A stretch of 12,668 bases of DNA from CAMBDR01 sp046597185 (GTDB taxonomy: Bacteria; Pseudomonadota; Gammaproteobacteria; Burkholderiales; Burkholderiaceae_D), in contig JBKJLF010000082.1 in the NCBI GenBank assembly GCA_046597185.1, positions 1 through 12,668 of the forward strand. The letters are read 5' to 3'. A program made the translations under genes and the position numbers. This document shows, piece by piece, positions 7,248-12,668 of this stretch. The notes beneath the pieces are model-generated. The model had not been told where the DNA came from. It saw only the letters and a list, made by a program, of their open reading frames with translations, and made no database searches. The first letter of the stretch is position 1, and each line of letters starts with the position of its first letter.

Positions 7248-7301
7248 CTGGATTGTTGTTTGTTGACGGATGGAGCGCCGGGCTTGCCGTACTGAAAGGG
7301 T

Positions 7302-7332
7302 TTGGAATGTGGTAGCGAATCTGATATATAAT
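7302..7332 (+). promoter_or_regulatory. Promoter for the EamA transporter, apparently giving a leaderless mRNA
   Basis: A perfect -10 hexamer TATAAT is at 7327-7332. The best -35 is TTGGAA at 7302-7307 (4/6) with a rather long 19-base spacer. With the usual spacing, transcription would start at or next to 7339, the A of the chosen ATG. There is no Shine-Dalgarno before that ATG, which agrees with leaderless initiation. Confidence 0.45.
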
Positions 7333-7338
7333 GCGCCG

Positions 7339-8256
7339 ATGACCACCGCCCCCCACTCCGACCACCAACGCCGCGCTTGGCTATATGGTATTGCCTTGGC
7401 TTTAATTGGCGCGATTTTATTTTCCACCAAGGCCATTGTCGCCAAATTATTGTATCGTTATCATCTTGATGCGGTCACGGTGATCGGTTTTCGCATGATG
7501 TTTTCTGGCCCGTTTTTTGCCGCTATGGCTTTGTGGCAAATGCAGCGTGGCGAGCGCTTGTCCAAGGCGGATCGCTGGCGCATGGTGGGTCTGGGTTTGG
7601 TGGGTTATTATTTGTCCAGCTTTTTGGATTTTTTGGGTTTGCAATATATCACCGCTGGTTTGGAGCGCCTGATTTTGTTTTTGACGCCGTCCTTCGTGCT
7701 CTTGATTTCATCCAAAATTTTGCATAAACACATCACCTTGCGTGATTGGTCGGCCTTGTTGATGTCGTATTGCGGCATCGTACTGGTGTTTTTGCATGAC
7801 TTGAAATTTGGCGGCAGCAATGTCGCGCTGGGCGCGATTCTGGTGCTCGGTTCGGCCATGGCGTATGCGGTGTATTTGATTGGTTCGGGTGAATTGGTGA
7901 ATCGGGTCGGTTCGCTGCGGCTGGTGTCGTATGCGATGTGTGTTTCAAGCGCCGCCTGTATCGCCCAGTTTTTTGCGCTGCGCCCGGCCAGTGTCTTGAT
8001 TCAGCCTTGGCCCGTGTATGGCTTGTCGCTGATCAACGGGGTGTTTTCCACCCTGTTTCCGGTGGTGCTGACTATGTTGGCGGTCAAGCGGATTGGGGCG
8101 GCCAGTGCGTCGCAAGCGGGGATGATAGGCCCGGTTTCAACCCTGTTTTTGGGAGCATGGCTGTTGGGCGAACCGATTACCGCATGGCAGTTGGCGGGCA
8201 CCGCCCTGGTGTTGTGCGGTATTTATATGTTGACGCAAAAAAAGGTGGCGGCCTGA
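7339..8256 (+). CDS. EamA/DMT-superfamily transporter
   Basis: Inner-membrane transporter of the drug/metabolite (EamA, formerly DUF6) superfamily. Members export amino acids, metabolites or drugs; the substrate here is unknown. The 305 residues hold two EamA repeats (about 14-150 and 162-298), each with five hydrophobic helices, ten in all, starting near AWLYGIALALIGAILFSTKA. The second repeat ends in GAWLLGEPITAWQLAGTALVLCGIY, the typical final helix pair. I chose the ATG at 7339. An in-frame ATG at 7270 would add 23 residues but has no ribosome site, and the extension would overlap the TATAAT promoter. It ends 19 bases from the convergent hslO stop, with no clear terminator between them. 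Confidence 0.92.
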   Translation: MTTAPHSDHQRRAWLYGIALALIGAILFSTKAIVAKLLYRYHLDAVTVIGFRMMFSGPFFAAMALWQMQRGERLSKADRWRMVGLGLVGYYLSSFLDFLGLQYITAGLERLILFLTPSFVLLISSKILHKHITLRDWSALLMSYCGIVLVFLHDLKFGGSNVALGAILVLGSAMAYAVYLIGSGELVNRVGSLRLVSYAMCVSSAACIAQFFALRPASVLIQPWPVYGLSLINGVFSTLFPVVLTMLAVKRIGAASASQAGMIGPVSTLFLGAWLLGEPITAWQLAGTALVLCGIYMLTQKKVAA

Positions 8257-8275
8257 GTTTGTGCTTGCGCTTGAT

Positions 8276-9202
8276 TCAGTGCTTGACATCGCTGGCCACC
8301 ATCATCGCTTCCATGGGCGCATCGTTGGCAAATAATTGGGCGCAATCCACCCGGTCGAATTGATAATGCAAGCCACAAAAATCACAATCAATCCCCAGTG
8401 TTTCCATTTCATTCAAGGCATCGTCAATTTCAGCCTGCCCTAACATTTTCAGCATATTGCCAACTTTCTCGCGCGAGCAAGAGCAGGCAAAGCAGGGGTG
8501 TTTGGGGTCGAATACGCGTAAAGTTTCGTCCCAAAACAGGCGGTGCATTAATTCGGCAATTTCTGTTTCCAATAATTCGGGCCGATGCAAGGTATTGGCC
8601 AGCATGACTGCCCGTTGCCAGGTATCGAGTTCGGTTTCTTGTGCTCCGCTGCCGCCATCACGCGGTAGTTTTTGCAGCAAAAGGCCGCGCACCACGCTGC
8701 CATTGGCGGCCAAGCACAGCTTGGTGTCGAGTTGTTCCGAGCGCAGCATATAGTTTTCTAACACGCTGGCGATATCGTCACCATCCAGCGGCACCACGCC
8801 TTGATAAGTGGTTTGGCCGGGCAGTTTATTATTCGGGTCGAGCGTGATGATGAAGCGCCCACGGCCATGTTGGTTGACCAGGCTTTGCAGGCTGGCATCA
8901 TCGGTAATCTCGGCTTCGGGGGCGAGTTTTGCGGTGGCGCGCATTTGCAATTGATTATTGCATTCCGCTACCAATAAGCGTACCGGGCCATCGCCATGTA
9001 GTTGTAAGATCATGGTGCCGTTAAATTTTAAATTCGCCGTCAGCAAGGCCGCCGCCGCCAATAATTCGCCCAGCATGGCTTGTACCGCTTTGGGATAGCT
9101 GCGGCGCGCGCAGATTTGTTGCCAAGTGTTGCTTAATTCCACCAACTCACCACGAACGGCGGCGCTTTCAAACATAAACTTACTTAAAGTGTCGATATTC
9201 AT
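8276..9202 (-). CDS. hslO: Redox-regulated chaperone Hsp33
   Basis: Cytoplasmic holdase chaperone switched on by oxidative stress. Four zinc-bound cysteines form disulfides, the linker unfolds, and the protein binds unfolding clients. The 308 residues have the N-terminal Hsp33 domain, with GELLAAAALLTANLKFNG (45-62) and GRGRFIITLDP, and the C-terminal redox switch. The zinc ligands are visible as C240-S-C242 and C273-D-F-C276, the CxC-x30-CxxC pattern, so the switch is intact; an extra cysteine, C237, precedes it. I chose the ATG at 9202 (MNIDTLSKFMF). A longer reading from a TTG at 9217 would add five residues and is less likely. It lies 87 bases downstream of the carbonic anhydrase-like gene on the same strand. 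Confidence 0.97.
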   Translation of the reverse strand: MNIDTLSKFMFESAAVRGELVELSNTWQQICARRSYPKAVQAMLGELLAAAALLTANLKFNGTMILQLHGDGPVRLLVAECNNQLQMRATAKLAPEAEITDDASLQSLVNQHGRGRFIITLDPNNKLPGQTTYQGVVPLDGDDIASVLENYMLRSEQLDTKLCLAANGSVVRGLLLQKLPRDGGSGAQETELDTWQRAVMLANTLHRPELLETEIAELMHRLFWDETLRVFDPKHPCFACSCSREKVGNMLKMLGQAEIDDALNEMETLGIDCDFCGLHYQFDRVDCAQLFANDAPMEAMMVASDVKH

Positions 9203-9289
9203 GGTGTTCTCGTTCAATTAAAAGACGGTTGGGGTAGTTCAGGTCGTGGAAGCTCAGGTAAGGGGCAGTCAAGCTTGATCAAGGCTATC

Positions 9290-9814
9290 TTAACCGATGC
9301 GCTGCATATTATGCTTAAATTCTTGTCCACGCAGGACATAGCTTTCTGCGCCGGCGCGCAGCATGGCAATTTCATGTTCCGATAAGGTGCGCACGGCCTT
9401 GGCGGGGCTGCCGATGATCAGGCTATTGTCAGGAAATTGTTTGCCTTCGGTGACCAGCGCGCCCGCGCCGACCAGGCAGTTTTTGCCAATGACGGCATTG
9501 TTTAACACCACGGCGGCAATCCCGATCAAAGCACCGTCGCCGATGGTGCAACCGTGTAACATGGCTTGATGGCCAACCGTTACATACTCGCCCACGGTGA
9601 GGGGGCAACCCATATCGGTATGCAAGATGCTGTTTTCTTGCACATTGCTATTGGCACCGATGGTGATGTGCTCATTGTCGCCGCGCAGGGTGCAGCCAAA
9701 CCAGATCGAGGCATTGGCGGCAAGCGTGACTTTGCCGATCACATGCGCGTTCTCGGCAATATAGGCGCTGGGGTCGATCTCGGGGCTGTCCTGGCCCAAT
9801 TGGTAGATGCTCAT
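9290..9814 (-). CDS. Gamma-class carbonic anhydrase-like hexapeptide protein (YrdA type)
   Basis: A 174-residue left-handed beta-helix protein of the gamma carbonic anhydrase family (CaiE/YrdA/PaaY-like). The hexapeptide repeats run from about residue 12 to 140. Three metal-ligand histidines are present as ILHTD (H65), VGHQA (H82) and MLHGC (H87), with the usual ENSILHTD, TVGHQAMLHGC and GSPAKAVR blocks. The metal site is therefore intact. Many family members show weak or no carbonic anhydrase activity in vitro, so the reaction is not certain. I chose the ATG at 9814 because it gives the standard MSIYQLGQDSPEIDPSAY start and has AGGA six bases upstream; an ATG at 9877 would add 21 atypical residues. 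A TAAAAT -10 candidate lies just upstream, and hslO follows. Confidence 0.93.
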   Translation of the reverse strand: MSIYQLGQDSPEIDPSAYIAENAHVIGKVTLAANASIWFGCTLRGDNEHITIGANSNVQENSILHTDMGCPLTVGEYVTVGHQAMLHGCTIGDGALIGIAAVVLNNAVIGKNCLVGAGALVTEGKQFPDNSLIIGSPAKAVRTLSEHEIAMLRAGAESYVLRGQEFKHNMQRIG

Positions 9815-9840
9815 AGGTGTTCCTGGCAAGTAAAGGGTGT

Positions 9841-9846
9841 ATTTTA
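9841..9846 (-). promoter_or_regulatory. -10 element for the carbonic anhydrase-like gene
   Basis: TAAAAT on the minus strand, a 5/6 match to TATAAT, lies 26 bases before the ATG at 9814. No good -35 is present at 16-18 bases. The AGGA ribosome site follows in the predicted leader. Its presence argues against the longer ATG at 9877 start, whose coding region it would fall within. Confidence 0.35.
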
Positions 9847-9896
9847 CCGCTGTCCGGGCCAGTTTGCCCGAATTCATGTCGTGACAGGTTTGACCT

Positions 9897-9916
9897 AATT
9901 CGGCAGACTGCCAATT
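9897..9916. promoter_or_regulatory. Palindrome between the divergent carbonic anhydrase-like gene and exeA
   Basis: AATT-c-GGCAG-A-CTGCC-AATT forms nine paired bases with one bulge and a one-base centre. The right arm overlaps CTGCCA (9908-9913), the best -35 candidate for exeA. The left AATTCGGCA can also pair with TGCCcGAATT at 9865-9874. The shape suits a dimeric repressor or activator site, but I recognise no named consensus. Confidence 0.35.
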
Positions 9917-9937
9917 TGCTGCCGGGCGTGGTAGACT
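9908..9937 (+). promoter_or_regulatory. Candidate promoter for exeAB
   Basis: CTGCCA (9908-9913, 4/6 to TTGACA), an 18-base spacer and TAGACT (9932-9937, 4/6 to TATAAT). Transcription would begin about 9944, giving a leader of some 55 bases before the exeA ATG. This is a weak match and is reported mainly because nothing better lies upstream of exeA. Confidence 0.25.
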
Positions 9938-10000
9938 AAGCCGCTTTTTTGATTTACCCCGAATTGTCGTAATTTACTTTGATGGACTGGCCAAGCTGGC

Positions 10001-11632
10001 ATGTATACCGCATTTTTTCATTTAAAACAAGCGCCGTTTTCGATTGCGCCCGATCCGCAATACCTGTTCATGAGTGGACGGCATCGCGAAGCCTTGGCGC
10101 ATCTGCTCTATGGGGTCGGCAGCGGCGGCGGTTTTGTTTTGTTGACCGGAGAAATCGGCGCGGGTAAAACCACGGTGTGCCGCTGCTTTTTGGAACAAAT
10201 TCCCGAACGCTGCAAAGTGGCGTATATTTTCAACCCTAAAATGTCGGTTGAAGAATTATTGCATTCGATTTGCAATGAGTTTGGTATTGAGGCGGCGGGG
10301 GCGCAAACGATTAAAGATTACGTTGATGCCTTGAATCTGTTTTTGCTGGAAACCCATGCCCGACGGCAAAACAATGTTTTGATTATTGATGAGGCGCAAA
10401 ATTTGGCCCCCGAGGTATTGGAGCAATTGCGCCTGCTCACCAATCTGGAGACCAGCGAGCGCAAGTTATTGCAAATCATCCTGATCGGTCAGCCCGAATT
10501 ACGCACCATGTTAAGTCGCCCCGAGTTGGAGCAATTGGCGCAGCGCGTGATTGCACGTTACCACCTTGGCCCCTTGTCGGTGCGTGAAACCGGGCGTTAT
10601 ATTATCCATCGTTTGCGGGTGGCAGGGATGATGGGGCAAATTCCCTTTGCCGCGCGCTTGATGCCTTTGATTCAAAAATTGACCGGGGGCGTGCCCCGGC
10701 GGATTAATTTGCTGTGTGATCGCGCCATGCTGGGTGCGTATGCGCTTGGGCGGGCGCGGGTGGATCGCGCGGTGGTGCTGCAGGCAGCGCGCGAGGTGTT
10801 TGATGTTGATGGTGCGAAAACCAGGGCAAAACGAATCGGGCTGGTGGCGCTGTTAGCCTTGATCAGCTTGATTGCGCTGGTTGGTGCCGGGTTGGTTTGG
10901 CGCGGGCATCGCGCAGCGCCGGCTGCCGCAGCGTCGGCTGCCGCAGCGCCAGCCAAGCACACGCAGCCCACCCAGTGGGCCCAACTCAAGCCGGGCTTGC
11001 CAACCAATCTTGCCACGCCGATTGCGCTTGGCGGCAATCTTCCTCCATTGGCAGATTTGGCGCAGCTATGGGGTAAAACCCTGAGCGGGGTGGACCCTTG
11101 TCCGCAAGCGGCCAAAAAAAATCTGCGCTGCTTTAATAGTAATGGCGGCTGGGAAGAATTGCGAGACTTGAACCGCCCCGCTTTATTGGCCCTGCATGAT
11201 GAAAAACGTGGCGCATATTGGGGTTTGTTACTCGCCTTGAATGAAACGCAGGCCAGATTGCGCATTGACGGGCATGATCAAATCCTGGCATTGACGGATT
11301 TGAAGCTGCATTTCGACGGTGAATTTACCACCTTGTGGGCAGCGCCGCGCCGTTTCCGCGATGAATTGATGGATGGCGACCGGGGCGTGGATGTGGATTG
11401 GGTCGGCGCGCAAATGGCGCGCATTGATCACTTGGCCAAACCGCGTGAAAATGCCATGTTTGATCAGGAAATGAGTCGGCGCGTGCGCCAGTTTCAAATT
11501 GCCCAAAAAATCAAGGCCGATGGCCTGGTGGGGCCAAAAACCTATATGCGCTTGAACCGGATGGCGGGTATTGTCGAACCGGAATTGGCGCAGAATGTGA
11601 CCGCCGGGCCAGGCACTGCCGCCAAAAAATGA
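10001..11632 (+). CDS. exeA: ExeA/GspA, AAA ATPase with peptidoglycan-binding domain
   Basis: Inner-membrane ATPase that, with ExeB, inserts or assembles the type II secretion secretin through the cell wall in Aeromonas. The 543 residues match ExeA (about 547). Order of parts: the MYTAFFHLKQAPFSIAPDP start common to ExeA-type ATPases, Walker A GEIGAGKTT (50-58), Walker B VLIIDEAQNL (126-135), sensor IGQPEL (162-167), a likely arginine finger near R182, and one membrane helix (about 279-300). Then come an Ala/Pro linker, a periplasmic C39-peptidase-like region (about 345-455) and a peptidoglycan-binding domain (about 465-522, FDQEMSRRVRQFQ...DGLVGPKTYMRL). The C39-like region lacks a clear catalytic histidine, so it is probably inactive. 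exeB follows after 10 bases. No other secretion gene is in the window. Confidence 0.93.
   Translation: MYTAFFHLKQAPFSIAPDPQYLFMSGRHREALAHLLYGVGSGGGFVLLTGEIGAGKTTVCRCFLEQIPERCKVAYIFNPKMSVEELLHSICNEFGIEAAGAQTIKDYVDALNLFLLETHARRQNNVLIIDEAQNLAPEVLEQLRLLTNLETSERKLLQIILIGQPELRTMLSRPELEQLAQRVIARYHLGPLSVRETGRYIIHRLRVAGMMGQIPFAARLMPLIQKLTGGVPRRINLLCDRAMLGAYALGRARVDRAVVLQAAREVFDVDGAKTRAKRIGLVALLALISLIALVGAGLVWRGHRAAPAAAASAAAAPAKHTQPTQWAQLKPGLPTNLATPIALGGNLPPLADLAQLWGKTLSGVDPCPQAAKKNLRCFNSNGGWEELRDLNRPALLALHDEKRGAYWGLLLALNETQARLRIDGHDQILALTDLKLHFDGEFTTLWAAPRRFRDELMDGDRGVDVDWVGAQMARIDHLAKPRENAMFDQEMSRRVRQFQIAQKIKADGLVGPKTYMRLNRMAGIVEPELAQNVTAGPGTAAKK
10919..10948. repeat. 15-bp tandem duplication in the exeA linker
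   Basis: Two adjacent 15-base copies (CCGGCTGCCGCAGCG then TCGGCTGCCGCAGCG) differ at one base. They encode the Ala-rich PAAAASAAAAP segment just after the membrane helix, so the duplication lengthens a flexible linker by five residues in frame. Confidence 0.8.
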
Positions 11633-11642
11633 AGGAAAATGG

Positions 11643-12401
11643 ATGTCCTATATTCTGGAAGCATTGAAGAAAGCCGAATCGGAGCGCCAAGTGGGGGGCG
11701 TGCCGAATCTGCATGCGCAAAACGGGGCCAATGTGGCCGATGGCAGCAGCCGGATTGGGATGTGGATAATTGCGCTATTGCTGGTGCTGGTGGTCTTGGC
11801 GGCGGTATTGTTATGGCGCAGTTTTAGCGCGTCCACAGTGCAACCGCCCCAGGTGGCCAGTGTGGTAAGCAGCCGTGCACCGGAGGTTGCGCCCATGAGC
11901 ACACCCGCACCCATCCTCACGCCCACGCCTGAGCCCGCATCAGCATCTGCACCCACGCCTACGACTACGACTACGCTTGGGCCTGAGCCCGCAGTCACAC
12001 CATCGCCTCCGGTCGCGCCGCCCACGCTGGCCAGCCGCGTCGTTGCCAGTGTGAGCACCAAAGTGGCGGTGGACCCGGTGCCAAAGAAGGGCAGCGTTGA
12101 GCCAATCAAGCTGGTAGAATCTGCCAATGTTAATGCCAGTGGCAATCTTGCTAATAGTGATGCCATTGATGAACAATTGCCGTTCATGGCGCAATTGCCC
12201 GAGGCGATTGTGCGCGAAGTGCCGCAGGTGCAGGTGAAAGGGTATATTTACTCGAAAACGCCGTCCGAACGCACGCTCATTGTGGGCAATAATTTGTTTC
12301 ACGAAGGTGATGAAGTGGTGCCCGGCGTACACCTGGAAAAACTGTTGCCCAAAGCCGCCGTCCTGAGCTATCGGGGCTTTCGCTACCGGGTCGGGTATTG
12401 A
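11643..12401 (+). CDS. exeB: ExeB/GspB, type II secretion assembly partner of ExeA
   Basis: Inner-membrane partner of ExeA in secretin assembly. The 252 residues begin with the family motif MSYILEALKKAESERQ, a short cytoplasmic segment. One membrane helix follows (about 38-58), then a long Pro/Thr/Ala-rich periplasmic linker (about 64-178) and a C-terminal GspB domain (about 179-252, with FMAQLPEAI, VKGYIYSKTPSERTLIVGN, EGDEV and YRGFRYRVGY). The ATG is well supported by AAGGA six bases upstream, and exeA ends 10 bases before, so the two form an operon. The linker DNA contains short direct repeats. The gene is convergent with tsaD, with 21 bases between stops and no clear terminator. Confidence 0.92.
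   Translation: MSYILEALKKAESERQVGGVPNLHAQNGANVADGSSRIGMWIIALLLVLVVLAAVLLWRSFSASTVQPPQVASVVSSRAPEVAPMSTPAPILTPTPEPASASAPTPTTTTTLGPEPAVTPSPPVAPPTLASRVVASVSTKVAVDPVPKKGSVEPIKLVESANVNASGNLANSDAIDEQLPFMAQLPEAIVREVPQVQVKGYIYSKTPSERTLIVGNNLFHEGDEVVPGVHLEKLLPKAAVLSYRGFRYRVGY
11927..11993. repeat. Direct repeats in the exeB linker
   Basis: GCCTGAGCCCGCA occurs at 11927-11939 and 11981-11993. Between them lies a 6-base microsatellite (CTACGA, nearly three copies, 11959-11975) that encodes a run of threonines, and a repeated CCCACGCCT. All units are in frame-neutral lengths or compensated, and code for the Pro/Thr/Ala linker. This segment is prone to slippage and probably varies in length between strains. 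Confidence 0.8.
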
Positions 12402-12406
12402 TGTCA

Positions 12407-12439
12407 GTTCATTTTAGTGAGTTCATGCAGTGAGTTCAT
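12407..12439. repeat. Imperfect 13-14 bp repeat at the tsaD stop codon
   Basis: GTTCAT recurs at 12407, 12421 and 12434; the last two copies share the 11-base AGTGAGTTCAT (12416-12426 and 12429-12439) at a 13-base period. The tsaD stop (12423-12425) lies inside one copy and its final codons in the next. The units fill the gap between the exeB and tsaD stops. Confidence 0.75.
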
Positions 12440-12668
12440 TCAGCGGCCATTTTGGCCGCACGGTAAAGCCATAATCAAAGCTGGCCGCTTGCGGGTTGGC
12501 TTGCAAGCGTAAGCCTGCGGCAAACGCGATCATGGCACCGTTGTCGGTACAAAATTGTAGTTCAGGATAATACACGCGGAATTTTTTGTTCAGCGCCGCC
12601 GCGTTCAAAGCGTTGCGCAATTGGCTATTGGCACCCACCCCGCCAGCAATCACCAGCCGTTTGCAGTG
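12423..12668 (-). CDS. tsaD: TsaD, tRNA threonylcarbamoyladenosine synthase subunit (C-terminal part, cut by window)
   Basis: TsaD (Kae1/Qri7 family, formerly gcp/ygjD) transfers the threonylcarbamoyl group to adenosine 37 of ANN-decoding tRNAs, with TsaB and TsaE. Only the last 81 residues are visible; the gene continues past the right edge of the window. The segment begins CKRLVIAGGVGANSQLRN, an ATP-binding block of the ASKHA fold, and contains the conserved CTDNGAMIAFAAGLRL with its metal/nucleotide-site aspartate. It ends with VRPKWPLNEL, a typical TsaD C-terminus. The reading frame is open to the edge, so no start is assigned. The stop lies within a short direct repeat. Confidence 0.96.
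   Translation of the reverse strand, partial: HCKRLVIAGGVGANSQLRNALNAAALNKKFRVYYPELQFCTDNGAMIAFAAGLRLQANPQAASFDYGFTVRPKWPLNELTA

Noticed and set aside
7331..7342. Mini-ORF ATG CGC CGA TGA overlapping the transporter start
   Set aside because: If transcription starts near 7339, as TATAAT predicts, this ATG is not in the mRNA. It has no ribosome site either.
9203..9217. TTG start giving Hsp33 five extra residues
   Set aside because: The ATG at 9202 yields the typical N-terminus; there is no better ribosome site for the TTG.
9274..9283. CTTGATCAAG palindrome after the carbonic anhydrase-like gene as a terminator
   Set aside because: The stem has no room for a loop and no T-tract follows.
12444..12458. 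CGGCCA-TTT-TGGCCG hairpin as a terminator for exeB or tsaD
   Set aside because: It lies in the tsaD coding sequence, has no following T-tract on either strand, and encodes conserved residues, so it is probably incidental.

Overview
The window is an ordinary, densely coded piece of a bacterial chromosome, most likely from a betaproteobacterium of the order Burkholderiales (possibly Oxalobacteraceae). This rests on the housekeeping gene order yebC-purD-hemF-rsfS-rlmH-maf-rng, the hslO / gamma-carbonic-anhydrase pair, and a two-gene exeA/exeB (gspA/gspB) unit. No mobile element, tRNA, rRNA or CRISPR array was seen. Intergenic spaces are short and base composition looks even, so nothing suggests recent gene transfer.

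Layout. Positions 1-158 hold no recognisable gene and are AT-rich. Positions 159-6560 (minus strand) form one compact seven-gene block, read from yebC towards rng: YebC translation/regulatory factor, PurD (purine synthesis), HemF (aerobic haem synthesis), RsfS (ribosome silencing), RlmH (23S rRNA m3Psi1915 methylase), Maf/YhdE (dTTP/UTP pyrophosphatase) and RNase G. The theme is ribosome and RNA maintenance plus nucleotide and haem supply. An extended -10 element in front of yebC could drive the block. nadD, which I would expect just ahead of rsfS, is absent.

Positions 6714-8256 carry a small stand-alone GAF-domain protein (minus) divergent from a ten-helix EamA/DMT transporter (plus). The transporter has a perfect TATAAT placed so that its transcript would begin at the start codon. 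Positions 8276-9814 (minus) encode Hsp33 (HslO) and a gamma-class carbonic anhydrase-like protein. Positions 10001-12401 (plus) encode ExeA (AAA ATPase, membrane segment, degenerate C39-like region, peptidoglycan-binding domain) and ExeB, which in type II secretion systems help the secretin pass through the cell wall. The right edge (12423-12668, minus) is the C-terminal end of TsaD, cut by the window.

I found no convincing undescribed multi-gene system. The points most worth a second look are a 12-bp tandem repeat that starts at the rlmH stop codon and fills the rlmH-maf gap, a similar 13-14 bp repeat at the tsaD stop codon, a long basic tail on RsfS, the missing nadD, the apparently leaderless transporter gene, and palindromes in two divergent promoter regions.
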